Assembly (NCBI RefSeq): GCF_015070875.1
Contig: NZ_JADDIV010000006.1
Coordinates: 186,001 to 250,000, forward strand
Length of the DNA stretch: 64,000 nucleotides
Direction of reading: 5' to 3'
DNA from: Ramlibacter pallidus
GTDB taxonomy: Bacteria; Pseudomonadota; Gammaproteobacteria; Burkholderiales; Burkholderiaceae_C
Shown here: piece after piece, positions 16,622-29,642 of the stretch
How positions within the stretch are numbered: the stretch's first letter is position 1
Layout: each line of letters opens with the position of its first letter
The notes under the pieces: generated by a model
Seen by the model: the letters and a program-made list of their open reading frames with translations, nothing else
Databases searched by the model: none
Told to the model about the DNA's origin: nothing
Program-made: the position numbers and the translations under genes

Positions 16622-18503
16622 ATGGCCCTGAGCGCGCGCACGCGCCGCGGGGTCCTGTGGCTGCTCGGCCTGGCGATCGTGCTGGCCGGCATGGCCGCGG
16701 CATGGAGCCTGGCCGAGCGCGCCGCGCTGCGCTCCCTGCGCAGCGCCGGCGCGCACCGGCTGGACCTCTATGCCGCCAGCCTGCAAAGCGAGTTGAGCCG
16801 CTACGAGTACCTGCCGCCGGTGCTCGCGCTCAACCAGGACGTCGTGCGGCTGCTGCGCGAACCGCGCAGCGCGGCGCTGCAGGCCGAGGTGAACCGCTAC
16901 CTCGAGACCGTCGTGCAGCACGCGGGGGCCTCCGCCGTCTACGTGATGGACACCTCCGGCCTCACGCTCGCGGCCAGCAACTGGCGGCAGCCGGCAAGCT
17001 TCGTGAACATGAATTTTTCGTACCGCCCCTACTTCGTGGACGCGGTACGGGGCCTGGCGGGGCGGTTCTACGGCATCGGCACGGTGAGCCGCGAGCCGGG
17101 CTACTACTTCTCCTGGGGCATCCGCGATGCCGCCGGCGCCGTGGTCGGCGTCGCCGCGGTGAAGGTCAACCTCGACAAGCTGGATGCCGCCTGGGCCCAT
17201 GCCAGCGAGAAGATCCTCGTGGCGGACGGCAACGGCGTGGTGTTCCTCTCCTCCGAGCCGGGCTGGAAGTTCCGCACGCTCGGGCCGCTGTCGGCGGAGA
17301 CGCTGGGACGCCTCGCCCAGACGCGCCAGTACACGGAGGCAGGCGAACTGCAGCCGATCGGCTTGCGCGAAGGCCGCGCGCTGCAAGGCGGCGGGCGCGC
17401 GCTGCAGCTGGAAGACGAGCGGGCGCCGGGGCAGCTGCTCACCCCGGAATTTCTGGTGCACAGCCGGCAGGTGCCCGGCACCGACTGGGCGCTGATCATG
17501 CTGTCGGACCTGCGGCAGGCGCGCGCCGCGGCGCAGACCAGCGCCATCGTGGCCGCCTGCGCGCTCGGCTTCCTGCTGGTGCTGGCCCTCTACGTGCAGC
17601 AGCGCCGGCGCAGCCTGATGGACCGGCTCGCGTCGCGCGAAGCACTGCAACGTGCCCATGACGAGCTGGAGCTGAAGGTGCAGCAGCGCACCGAGGCGCT
17701 GAGCGACGCCAACGTGCTGCTGCAAAGCGAGGTCGCCGAGCGCAAGCGCGCCGAGGAACGCCTGCAGGCCACGCTGGAAGACCTGGTCCAGACCGGCAAG
17801 ATGGCCGTGCTGGGCCAGATGTCGGCCGGCATCACGCACGAGCTGAACCAGCCGCTGGCGGCGCTGCGCACGCTGTCGGCCAACACCATCGTGTTCCTGG
17901 AGCGCGGGGAGCAGCAGCAGGCGGTGTCGAACCTGCGCACGATCTGCCACGTGACGGACCACATGGGCAAGATCACCGCGCAGCTGAAGAAGTTCGCGCG
18001 CAAGTCCGGCGCCCGGCTCGATCCGGTCCCGCTCGCCGGCGTGCTCGACGACGCGCTGTCGCTGCTGCAGCAGCGGCTGCGCAGCGGCAAGGTGCAGCTC
18101 GAACGCGAGGTGCCCGCCGGCCTGGTGGTGCTGGGCGAAGGCAACCGCCTGGAGCAGGTGCTCCTGAACCTGCTGGCCAACGCGCTGGACGCCGTGAAGG
18201 AGGCGCCGGAGCGGCGCATCCGCGTCACCGCCGCGGGCGCCGGCGAGTGGGTCATGCTGGAAGTGCACGACAGCGGCCCGGGCATCGCCCCCGAAGGCAT
18301 GCCGCGCCTGTTCGAGCCCTTCTACACCACCAAGGAACAGGGCGAAGGCCTCGGCCTGGGCCTGGCCATCTCCGCCGGCATCGTGCGCGACTTCGGCGGC
18401 ACGCTGCGCTGCGCGCGCAGCACGCTCGGCGGCGCCGTGTTCTGCGTCCAGCTGAAGGCAGCGACCTCCGCGTCGCCGCCCCTGAAGGAAACCGTGATCC
18501 AGG

Positions 18504-18511
<8 letters not shown>
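16622..18511 (+). CDS. DctB-like sensor histidine kinase
   Basis: 629 residues. A transmembrane helix spans about 11-30. A periplasmic double-Cache-type sensor (about 40-298) carries the DctB pattern FVNMNFSYRPYFVDAVRGLAGRFYGIGT and GYYFSWGIRD. The second membrane helix is about 305-325, followed by a coiled coil to about 390. The HisKA domain has H406 in GQMSAGITHELNQPLAALR. The HATPase domain has LLNLLANALDAV and the G boxes DSGPGIAP and GEGLGLGLAIS. Its stop overlaps the response-regulator start by 8 bp. DctB relatives sense C4-dicarboxylates; the ligand here is unknown. Confidence 0.92.
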
Positions 18512-19830
<1,319 letters not shown>

Positions 19831-19844
<14 letters not shown>

Positions 19845-20859
19845 GGGCCCGCAGGTTCTTCGCCTGCGCCACCTCCATGTCGCGCGGCAAAGTGACGCCG
19901 TTCTTCACTGCCAGCACCTCCGCCATGATGCTCACGGCGATCTCCGGCGGCGTCTTGCTGCCGATGTAGATGCCGACCGGCCCGCGCAGCCGCCGCAGGT
20001 CGGCGGCAGCCAGGCCGAAGTGCTCCGCCATGCGCTGGTGCCGCGCCTCGTTGTTGCGGCGGCTGCCGATGGCACCGACGTAGAAGGCCTCGGTCTTCAG
20101 CGCCTCCATCAGCGCCAGGTCGTCCAGCTTCGGGTCGTGCGTCAACGCGATCACGCAGCTGCGGCGGTCCGGCCGGAAGGCCAGCACGACGTCGTCCGGC
20201 ATGTCGCTCGCCACCTTCGCGCCGGCCACGCTCCAGGCGCCGCGGTATTCCTCGCGCGGATCGCAGACCGTGACCGCGAAGCCGCTGAACAGGGCCATCG
20301 TCGCGAGGTACTCGGTGAGCTGGCCGGCGCCGATCAGCAGCATGCGGTACTCGGGGCCGAAGGTGTTGGCCAGCGTGCCCTCGCCCAGCGCGAGTTCCTC
20401 GGGCGCCTGCGCCGGCGCCAGCGTGACCGCGCCGTCCGCCAGGCGCACGGTGCGCCGCATCAGCTGCCCGCCTTCCAGCGCGGCGACCAGTTCCTCCAGC
20501 GCCTGCGCCTCCGGGTCGTATTCCAGCAGCAGTTCCAGCGTGCCGCCGCAGGGCAGGCCGAAGCGGTGGGCCTCGTCGGCCGTCACGCCGTACTTCACGA
20601 ACGAAGGCGGTCCGGACGGGATCCGGTGGCCGGGCTCCTTGCCCGCGTAGGCCTGCGTGTGCCGGTAGACCAGGTCGTCCTCGATGCAGCCGCCCGACAC
20701 GGACCCGACCACGGCGCCGTCTTCCGCGAGCGCCATGATCGACCCGATGGGGCGCGGCGACGAACCCCAGGTGCGCACCACCGTGGCCAGCAGCGCGCGC
20801 TTTCCCGCGCGGCGCCAGTCGCGCAGGGTGCGCAGCACGACGACGTCGAGGTTCTCCAT
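19831..20859 (-). CDS. xdhC: XdhC/CoxI family molybdenum-hydroxylase maturation protein
   Basis: 342 residues from MENLDVVVLRTLRDWRRAGKRALLATVVRTWGSSPRP. The XdhC_CoxI N-domain carries GSVSGGCIEDDLV, and a C-terminal Rossmann-like domain has LIGAGQLTEYLATMA and ALTHDPKLDDLALMEALK. The family binds molybdenum cofactor and helps sulfurate and insert it into xanthine-dehydrogenase-type enzymes. It is the last gene of the coxSLMDEG-like operon, 10 bp after the TonB receptor gene. Earlier in-frame codons are rejected because they lie inside the receptor gene and are not conserved. Confidence 0.92.
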
Positions 20860-20869
20860 GGCAGTCCTC

Positions 20870-23002
20870 CTAGAAGGCGTAGGCCGCGCTCGCGCCCAGC
20901 AGCCAGGTGCGCCCCGGCGCCGGCTCGAAGAAACGGCGGTTGCCCTCGTTGACGATGACGGATCCGATGTAGGCCCGGTCGGCGAGGTTGTCGACGCGCA
21001 GGAACTCGCGGAACGTCCAGCGCCCGTGCACCTGCGACAGGGCCACGCGCAGGTTGAACACCGTGGCGGCCGGCGCGAAGTCCGTGTTGCGGTCGTCCAC
21101 GGCGATGCGGCCCGTGTGCCGCGCCTCCAGGGCCGCCTCCAGCCCCCAGGGACGGTGGCGGTAGGCGACCTCCGCATACGCGGTCAGGCGCGGGATGCCG
21201 GGGATGCGGTTGCCGGCGGCCACCGGCACGCTGGCCGCGAGGCACGGCGCGCCGACACAAGTGAGGAAGGGGTCGCTGTACGTCGCGTCGAGGTAGGTAA
21301 GGACCGCATGCGTGGACCAGCCCTCCGACCAGCGCCCGGTCAGCGCGGCTTCCAGCCCGCGGCGCCGCGTCCGCCCGGCGTTCTGGAAGGTGCTGCGCCC
21401 GCCCGAGTTGCTCAGGACCGCGATCTCGTTGGACGTGCGGGCCTGGAACACCGCGGCGTTGACGCGCCAGTCGCGCGCCGGCTCCGCCTTCACGCCCAGT
21501 TCCCACTGGCGGCTCTCCGCCGGCTGCAGGGCGAAGTTGAGTCCCGGACCGCCGGGCCGGTAGCCGGCTTCGTTGAAGGTCGGCGTCTCGAAGCCCTTGC
21601 CGGCGGCGGCGTAGACGTTGAGGCGCTCATGCACGTGCCACACCGCGCCCAGCACCGGCGTGGTGGCCTCGTAGCGCACGCTGCCACTGTCGTCGCCGTT
21701 GCCCGGCACGATGAACCGATCGCGCGATTCGAAGCGCACCACGGAGTGGCGCAGGCCCGCGGTGAGGCTCACACGCTCGCCCGACCACTGCGCCTGCGCG
21801 TACTGGTCGAAGCTGCGCACCCGGTTGTCCTCGTCGCGGCGCAGTTCGCCCTGCACGCCCAGCGTGGAGCCGATGAAGTTGCGGTAACCGCGCCGGTTCT
21901 CCTCCAGTTCGTCCGCCATGACGCCGGCCGTGAAGGTGAGCGGGCCGCCAGCGACGCGCGTGCGCGCGATCCACTGCGCGTCGATGCCCTGGTAGTCGCG
22001 GTCCAGCGCGATCACGCCGCCCGGGCTGCCCGCGGCCAGCTGCGTGCCCGTCGGGATGGACTGGAACTGCTCGGTGCCGCGCCGGCCGCGCCACGCGGTG
22101 AGCTTGGCGGCATGCACGGGGTTGAACGCGTGCTCCACGATCACGCCGGCCTGCGCCTGGTCGACCGACTTGCGCGTGTTGAACTGCAGCGCGGCCGGAC
22201 TCGCCTGGCGCGGGTTCGCCTCGAACTCGGACCGGGTGAGGCCCAGCGGATCCTGCACGTCGGGCATGTCGACCGCGTTCGCGACGAAGGTCACGCGCGT
22301 GTCGGCATCCGGCTTCCAGCGCAGCTTGCCGTTGAAGCCGCGGCGCTGCGCGGCGCTGTGGTCGCGGTACCCGTCGGTCTCGAAGTGCGTGGCGCTCACG
22401 TTCCAGTTCCAGGCGCCCTCCTCGCCGGCGAAGCGCGCGGTGTGCCGGCGGATGCCGTCGCTGCCGAAGGCGGTCGCCGCCTCCAGCTGCCGCCCCGGCA
22501 GGCCGTCGGCGGTGAAGAGGCTGATCACGCCGCCGGACGAATTGCCGTACAGCGAAGAGAAAGGCCCGCGCAGCACCTCGATGCGGTCGGCCGTGGCGAG
22601 GTCGAAATGCGAGATCTGCCCCTGGCCGTCGGGCGCCGTGGCGGGAATCCCGTCCGAGAACAGGCGCAGGCCGCGGACGCCGAAGGTGGAGCGCGCGCCG
22701 TAGCCGCGCACGGAGATCTGCAGGTCCTGCGCGTAGTTCTGGCGGTTCAGCGCGACCACGCCGGGCACGCGCGCCAGGCTTTCCGACAGGTTGACCTGCA
22801 GCTGCCCGTTGCGCACGGTGGCGCCGGGCACCACGTCGACGGATGCAGGCGTGTCGAAGGCGTCCTGCGCCACGCCGGGCGTGGGCGTGACGACCACGGG
22901 GCGCAGCGTCGGCTCGTCCCCCGCGATGGGTTGCGGCGCCTGCGCCGCGGCGGCGAATGCGGCACCACCCGCGGCCACGCAGGCCAGCTGGCGCAGCTTC
23001 AT
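20870..23002 (-). CDS. TonB-dependent outer-membrane receptor
   Basis: 710 residues from MKLRQLACVAAGGAAFAAAAQA (signal peptide). A TonB-box-like LRPVVVTPT lies near residue 35. The plug domain follows (about 45-160: LSESLARVPGVVALNRQNYAQDLQISVRGYGARSTF, RIEVLRGPFSSLYGNSSGG). A 22-strand barrel ends in the aromatic C-terminus ASAAYAF. It is closest in style to FecA-type receptors; the ligand is unknown. Its ATG overlaps the coxG stop by 4 bp, so it is translated as part of the cox-like operon. A two-Cys extracellular loop (FLTCVGAPCLA) is visible. A role in molybdenum, copper or substrate uptake for the hydroxylase is inference. Confidence 0.9.
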   Translation of the reverse strand: MKLRQLACVAAGGAAFAAAAQAPQPIAGDEPTLRPVVVTPTPGVAQDAFDTPASVDVVPGATVRNGQLQVNLSESLARVPGVVALNRQNYAQDLQISVRGYGARSTFGVRGLRLFSDGIPATAPDGQGQISHFDLATADRIEVLRGPFSSLYGNSSGGVISLFTADGLPGRQLEAATAFGSDGIRRHTARFAGEEGAWNWNVSATHFETDGYRDHSAAQRRGFNGKLRWKPDADTRVTFVANAVDMPDVQDPLGLTRSEFEANPRQASPAALQFNTRKSVDQAQAGVIVEHAFNPVHAAKLTAWRGRRGTEQFQSIPTGTQLAAGSPGGVIALDRDYQGIDAQWIARTRVAGGPLTFTAGVMADELEENRRGYRNFIGSTLGVQGELRRDEDNRVRSFDQYAQAQWSGERVSLTAGLRHSVVRFESRDRFIVPGNGDDSGSVRYEATTPVLGAVWHVHERLNVYAAAGKGFETPTFNEAGYRPGGPGLNFALQPAESRQWELGVKAEPARDWRVNAAVFQARTSNEIAVLSNSGGRSTFQNAGRTRRRGLEAALTGRWSEGWSTHAVLTYLDATYSDPFLTCVGAPCLAASVPVAAGNRIPGIPRLTAYAEVAYRHRPWGLEAALEARHTGRIAVDDRNTDFAPAATVFNLRVALSQVHGRWTFREFLRVDNLADRAYIGSVIVNEGNRRFFEPAPGRTWLLGASAAYAF

Positions 23003-23643
23003 CCTCCACTCGCCAGCAGCGCCAGCGCCAGCAGCACGGCCGCGGCGAAGACGATCCACGCCCACACCGGCATGCGCCTGGCACCGGTCTCCGGCATGGT
23101 GTCGCCACCCAGCTCCTTCGGTGCCAGGTGCGCGGCCGCGGCGGCGGCGGCGGCTTCACCGGCGGGGGTGGCGCCGGTCGCCTCCGGCTGCGGATACCGC
23201 TGCTGCATCTCCTGGTCGAAGCGACGGAAGAAGTCCTCGGCCATCGACCTGGCGACGCCATCCACCAGGCGCTGTCCCACCTGCGCGATCTTGCCGCCCA
23301 CCTGGGCGTGCGCCGTGTACTGGAGTTCGCAGCCCGGGTCGGCCGCCGCCGTGACGAGGTTCACCTTGGCGTGGCCCTTGCCGAAGCCGGCCGCTCCGCC
23401 CTGTCCTTCGAAGTTCAGCGTGTAGCTGGTCGGCGGCTGCACGTCGGCCAGCAGGATCCTGCCGTTGAAGCGCGCGGCCACGGGGCCGACCTTCACGCTC
23501 ATGCCGATCGCGTACTGGTTCTCGCCGGTGGCTTCCACCTTGTCGCAGCCGGGGATGCACTTCTTCAGCACCTCCGGATCGTTCAGCGCGTCCCAGGCCT
23601 GTTGTTGCGTCACCGCCAGGGGGCGGCTGCCTTGCATTTCCAT
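22999..23643 (-). CDS. coxG: CoxG-like SRPBCC family protein
   Basis: 214 residues. The SRPBCC domain (1-150) is typical of CO-dehydrogenase subunit G: QQQAWDALNDPEVLKKCIPGCDKVEA, ARFNGRILLADV, YTLNFEGQGG, and AHAQVGGKIAQVGQRLVDG. A flexible Ala-rich stretch follows, then a C-terminal hydrophobic helix (about 190-211), which would tether it to the cytoplasmic membrane. In the CODH system of Oligotropha, CoxG recruits the enzyme to the membrane, and a similar role is likely. I start at MEMQGS; a start two codons later is equally possible. It overlaps the TonB receptor by 4 bp. Confidence 0.9.
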   Translation of the reverse strand: MEMQGSRPLAVTQQQAWDALNDPEVLKKCIPGCDKVEATGENQYAIGMSVKVGPVAARFNGRILLADVQPPTSYTLNFEGQGGAAGFGKGHAKVNLVTAAADPGCELQYTAHAQVGGKIAQVGQRLVDGVARSMAEDFFRRFDQEMQQRYPQPEATGATPAGEAAAAAAAAHLAPKELGGDTMPETGARRMPVWAWIVFAAAVLLALALLASGG

Positions 23644-23660
23644 GTCGGACCCTGTTCGTT

Positions 23661-24842
23661 CTAACTGTCGAGCAGATCGGCGAGGCTGCGAGCGAGGTCC
23701 TGGAGCTTTTCCAGGTTGTGCACCGCCAGCATCGCGTGCGCATGCCGGTGCAGCACCGCCGCACCGCGTGCCAGCGGAGCATAGCCTTCGAAGCGCAGGA
23801 GCGGGTTGAGCCAGAGCAGCCGGCGACAGCGGTGCGTCAGCCACTCGAGTTCGCGCGCGAGTTCCTGCGGTTCGCCGGTGTCGAGACCGTCGCTGATCAC
23901 GAGCACCAGCGTGCGGCGGCCCACCAGCCGTCGCGCGTGCTCCCGCCGCAGTGTCGTGAGCGATTCGCCCAGCCGCGTGCCGCCGGCATAGTCCGCGATC
24001 GCCTTGCCGGCCGCGGCCAGCATCGCATCGGTGTCCGCGATGCGGAACGCCGGCGTCAGGTCCGTCAGCGCGGTGCCGAAGGCGAACGCGTCGCGGCGCC
24101 GGTGCGCCCGCGTGGCCGCGTGCAGGAAGGCGAGCAGCAGCCGCGCATAACGCTCCATCGACCCGGACACGTCGACCAGCACGAGCAGCGGCAGCGGCTG
24201 GCGGGTGCGCTGCATGCGGCGCAGCACCAGCAGTTCGCCGCCGGTCTGCGCCGACTGCCGCATCGACCGCCCCCAGTGCAGCCGCGGACCGCGCAGGCCC
24301 GGCTGCATCCGGCGCATCTCGATGTGCGGCACCGGCAGCGCGATGTCGCGCGCCAGCCGCTCCACCAGGTGGAACTCGGAAGCCGTCAATGCGTTGAAGT
24401 CCGCCCGGTGCAGGCGCGCCACGTCGCTGGCGGTCATGGCCGCGTCGAAGTCCACCTCCCGGTCCGGCGGCTTAGGCGCGCCGCCGAAGCGGCGTTGCGG
24501 CGCCAGCGCCTCGCTCACGCGCGGCCGCCGCTTGCGCGCGTCGCGCTCGCCCTGCGCGGAGGGCAGCATCTGCGCCAGCAGCTTGTGCGCCATCTCCGGA
24601 TCGCGGAAGAACGCGTCGAACAGCTCGCGGAACACGGCGCGTTCCTGCTCGCGGCTGACCAGCACCGACTCGAGCGCCGCGGCGAAATCTTCCTTCGGCG
24701 TCACGCCGACGAGCTGCGCGGCTTCCTGCGCCAGCGCGATGCGGGCGCTGTCCACCCGCAGTCCGGCGCGCCGCAACGCGCGGCCGAAGCCGGCGATGTT
24801 GTCGGCCAGCTTGCCGGCGCGCGCATCGCCCAGCGTGGCCAT
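23661..24842 (-). CDS. coxE: VWA-domain maturation protein, CoxE type
   Basis: 393 residues from MATLGDARAGKLADNIAGFGRALRRAGL. The N-terminal part is the CoxE/DUF58-like helical region. The C-terminal von Willebrand A domain (about 195-380) has the MIDAS motif VDVSGSM and a later TLVLVISDGLDTG. It is the partner of the MoxR AAA+ protein encoded 4 bp upstream. In CODH biogenesis, CoxD and CoxE act together to mature the active-site metal cluster. For a form II type enzyme the exact role is unproven. Read-through upstream of the ATG overlaps coxD and is a shadow. Confidence 0.9.
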   Translation of the reverse strand: MATLGDARAGKLADNIAGFGRALRRAGLRVDSARIALAQEAAQLVGVTPKEDFAAALESVLVSREQERAVFRELFDAFFRDPEMAHKLLAQMLPSAQGERDARKRRPRVSEALAPQRRFGGAPKPPDREVDFDAAMTASDVARLHRADFNALTASEFHLVERLARDIALPVPHIEMRRMQPGLRGPRLHWGRSMRQSAQTGGELLVLRRMQRTRQPLPLLVLVDVSGSMERYARLLLAFLHAATRAHRRRDAFAFGTALTDLTPAFRIADTDAMLAAAGKAIADYAGGTRLGESLTTLRREHARRLVGRRTLVLVISDGLDTGEPQELARELEWLTHRCRRLLWLNPLLRFEGYAPLARGAAVLHRHAHAMLAVHNLEKLQDLARSLADLLDS

Positions 24843-24846
24843 CGGC

Positions 24847-25746
24847 TCAGGCGGCTTCCGGCTCGGGCTTGAGCAGGTCGGCCGCGAGCTCGCGCGTGAG
24901 GGCGTTGACGTCGTCGCGCTGCTTGAACAGGATGCCGGCGGTGTCGGTGACGATCTCCGGGTCGAGGGCCAGCGTGTCGAGCGCGACCAGCGCCTTGGCC
25001 CACTCCACGCTCTCGGCGATGCCGGGCGCCCGCTGGAAGGCATTGGCGAAGGGCTGGCTGCGCAGCCGGCCGACGAAGGCGGCAACCTGCCGCGACAGCG
25101 ACTCGCTCGCCTCCGGCACCCGGGCGCGCACGATGGACAGCTCGCGCTCGCGTTCCGGATAGTCCAGCCAGTGGTACAGGCAGCGCCGCTTGACGGCGTC
25201 GTTCAGTTCGCGCGTCCGGTTGCTGGTGAGGATGGTGACCGGCGTGGCCCGCGCGCGGATGGTGCCGATCTCCGGGATGCTGACCTGGTACTCGCCGAGG
25301 TACTCGAGCAGGAAGGCCTCGAAGGGTTCGTCCGCCCGGTCGACCTCGTCGATCAGCAGCACCGCACCGGGCTCGGGCGCCTGCAGCGCCTGCAGCAGCG
25401 GCCGGCGGATCAGGTAGCGGTCCTGGTAGACCTCGCGCTCGATCTGGTCGGTGCTCTCCTTGCCCTCCGCGGCCCGCATGTGCAGCAGCTGCGCGGCGTA
25501 GTTCCACTCGTAGAGGGCTTCGCGCAGCTCCAGGCCGTCGTAGCACTGCAGCCGCAGCAGGATGCGCTGCAGCGCCACGGCCAGCGCCTTCGCGAGTTCC
25601 GTCTTGCCGACGCCCGGCTCGCCTTCGAGCAGCAGCGGCCGCTGCAGCTTCAGCGCCAGGTAGACGGCGGTCGCGAGCCGGCGCTCGGCGAAATAGCCCG
25701 CGGACTGCAGGGCGGCCTGGAGGGCGTCGATGGAGGCAGGAGGCAT
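24847..25746 (-). CDS. coxD: MoxR-family AAA+ ATPase, CoxD type
   Basis: 299 residues. Walker A is EGEPGVGKTELA (about 41-52). Walker B is AVLLIDEVDRADEPFE, sensor 1 lies in TPVTILTSNRTRELNDA, and the arginine finger region is VKRRCLYHWLDYPERERE. These are the hallmarks of MoxR/CoxD. The protein is thought to remodel the apo-hydroxylase together with the VWA protein encoded next. It lies 40 bp downstream of coxM in the operon order S-L-M-D-E-G. The assignment is strong from the motifs and neighbours. Confidence 0.93.
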   Translation of the reverse strand: MPPASIDALQAALQSAGYFAERRLATAVYLALKLQRPLLLEGEPGVGKTELAKALAVALQRILLRLQCYDGLELREALYEWNYAAQLLHMRAAEGKESTDQIEREVYQDRYLIRRPLLQALQAPEPGAVLLIDEVDRADEPFEAFLLEYLGEYQVSIPEIGTIRARATPVTILTSNRTRELNDAVKRRCLYHWLDYPERERELSIVRARVPEASESLSRQVAAFVGRLRSQPFANAFQRAPGIAESVEWAKALVALDTLALDPEIVTDTAGILFKQRDDVNALTRELAADLLKPEPEAA

Positions 25747-25786
25747 CGGGGAATCATGGCACGCCGGGCCCGCGCCCGGCGCCCCA

Positions 25787-26584
25787 TCAGGTGCCCAGCG
25801 CCTTCGCCACCGCGCGCTGCGTCAGCACGGACACCAGGTTCGCGCGGTAGGCTGCGCTGGCATGCAGGTCGCTCGACAAGGTGGACGGATCGACCTTCAC
25901 CGCGGCCGCCGCCTCGGGCGTGAAGCTGCGCGTGAGCGCCTGCTCCAGGCCCGTGTGACGGAAGACGCCGTTGCCGCCGCCGGTGACGGCGACGCGCACG
26001 CCGCCGTCGGTCTGCGCGACGAACACGCCGATCAGCGCGAAGCGCGACGCGGGCTGCTTGAACTTGATGTAGGCGGCGCGCTTCGCCAGGGGGAAGCTCA
26101 CGGCCGTCACCAGCTCGCCTTCCTGGAGCGCCGTCGTGAACAGGCCCTGGAAGAAGTCGTCGGCCGTGATCTTGCGCTGCGTCGTGTGCACCGTGCCGTC
26201 CAGCGCCAGCACCGCCGCCGGATAGCACGCGGCCGGGTCGTTGTTGGCCACCGAACCGCCGAGGGTGCCCATGGCCCGCACCTGGCGGTCGCCGATGCCG
26301 CCGGCGAGCTCCGCCAGCGCCGGCAGCGCGCTGCGCACGTCGGCATGGGCCGCGACGTCGGCATGCCGCGTCATCGCGCCGATCACGAGGCGGTCGCCCT
26401 CGCGGCGCACGCCGGCGAGTTCGGGGATGGCGCCGAGGTCGACCAGCGTCTCCGGGTTGGCCAGCCGCAGCTTCATGGAAGCCAGCAGCGTCTGGCCGCC
26501 CGCGAGCAGCTTGGCGCCGCCGGCCTGCGCCGCGCGCGTGGCGTCGGCCAGGGACGAGGGGCGCTGGAAGGTGAAGTCGTACAT
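25787..26584 (-). CDS. coxM: FAD-binding subunit of a CO-dehydrogenase-type molybdenum hydroxylase
   Basis: 265 residues, typical for the medium subunit. The FAD-binding PCMH domain has KLLAGGQTLLASMKLRLANPETLVDLG near residue 30 and MGTLGGSVANNDPAACYPAAVLALDGTV near 105-135. The C-terminal CO_deh_flav_C domain ends with SALYRANLV-like SAAYRANLVSVLTQRAV. It transfers electrons from the CoxS iron-sulfur clusters to FAD. It is encoded 15 bp downstream of coxL. The substrate is set by the large subunit. Confidence 0.94.
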   Translation of the reverse strand: MYDFTFQRPSSLADATRAAQAGGAKLLAGGQTLLASMKLRLANPETLVDLGAIPELAGVRREGDRLVIGAMTRHADVAAHADVRSALPALAELAGGIGDRQVRAMGTLGGSVANNDPAACYPAAVLALDGTVHTTQRKITADDFFQGLFTTALQEGELVTAVSFPLAKRAAYIKFKQPASRFALIGVFVAQTDGGVRVAVTGGGNGVFRHTGLEQALTRSFTPEAAAAVKVDPSTLSSDLHASAAYRANLVSVLTQRAVAKALGT

Positions 26585-26599
26585 GTTCGTCTCCTCGTC

Positions 26600-28975
<2,376 letters not shown>

Positions 28976-28988
28976 GGCGTCCTCCCGG

Positions 28989-29471
28989 TCAGCGGCCGAC
29001 AGGGGCGGCGGCCGTCGCCGCCATGCCCTGCTGCACCGCCTTGACGATGTTCTGGTAGCCCGTGCAGCGGCAGATGTTGCCTTCGAGCTGCTCGCGGATC
29101 TGCGCGTCGCTGGCATTCGGCGTGCGCTTGCACAGGTCGACGGCGCTCATCACCATGCCGGGCGTGCAGAAGCCGCATTGCAGGCCATGGCACTCCTTGA
29201 AGGCCGCCTGCATCGGGTGCATCGTGCCGTCCGGCGCGGCCAGTCCCTCGATGGTGGTGATCTCGGCGCCGGGGTGCTGGACGGCCAGCGTGTTGCAGGA
29301 CTTGATGGCGCGCCCGTTGACGATGACCGTGCAGGCGCCGCATTGCGCGGTGTCGCAGCCCACGTGGGTGCCCGTCAGGCGCAGCTGTTCGCGGATCGCC
29401 GTGACCAGCAGCGTGTTCGGCGCGACGTCGACCTGCGACGGCCTGCCGTTGACCTTGAGTTGGACCAGCAT
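28989..29471 (-). CDS. coxS: [2Fe-2S] small subunit, CoxS type
   Basis: 160 residues. The plant-type ferredoxin cluster is bound by CDTAQCGAC and the later Cys in IKSCNT. The second, helical cluster domain has [12 protein letters not shown] and [11 protein letters not shown]. It is the first gene of the minus-strand hydroxylase operon, divergent from the GAF-Fis regulator. I chose [16 protein letters not shown] because it is the conserved amino end and TCTCCTGG lies opposite as a ribosome-binding site. The 171-bp intergenic region carries a repeated CCCTAGG motif. Confidence 0.95.
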   Translation of the reverse strand: MLVQLKVNGRPSQVDVAPNTLLVTAIREQLRLTGTHVGCDTAQCGACTVIVNGRAIKSCNTLAVQHPGAEITTIEGLAAPDGTMHPMQAAFKECHGLQCGFCTPGMVMSAVDLCKRTPNASDAQIREQLEGNICRCTGYQNIVKAVQQGMAATAAAPVGR

Positions 29472-29533
29472 GTCTCGTGTCTCCTGGGGGTGGCCTGGGG
29501 GAAGGCCATTGTTGGATTCGACCGCGGGGCCAT

Positions 29534-29552
29534 CCCTAGGCGAAACCCTAGG
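29534..29552. promoter_or_regulatory. CCCTAGG direct repeat, possible operator
   Basis: CCCTAGG occurs at 29534-29540 and 29546-29552 with a 12-bp period. Each contains the palindrome CCTAGG. The pair lies midway between the divergent coxS and GAF-Fis regulator genes. Binding by that regulator is a guess. Confidence 0.4.
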
Positions 29553-29642
29553 AAGGCGTAAGCTGCCGGGGGAAATTCTCAAAATGGAACAATGGCCCGC
29601 CGCAGTGCATCGCGCGCTGCGCACCCGTTGCAAGGAGCGCCC

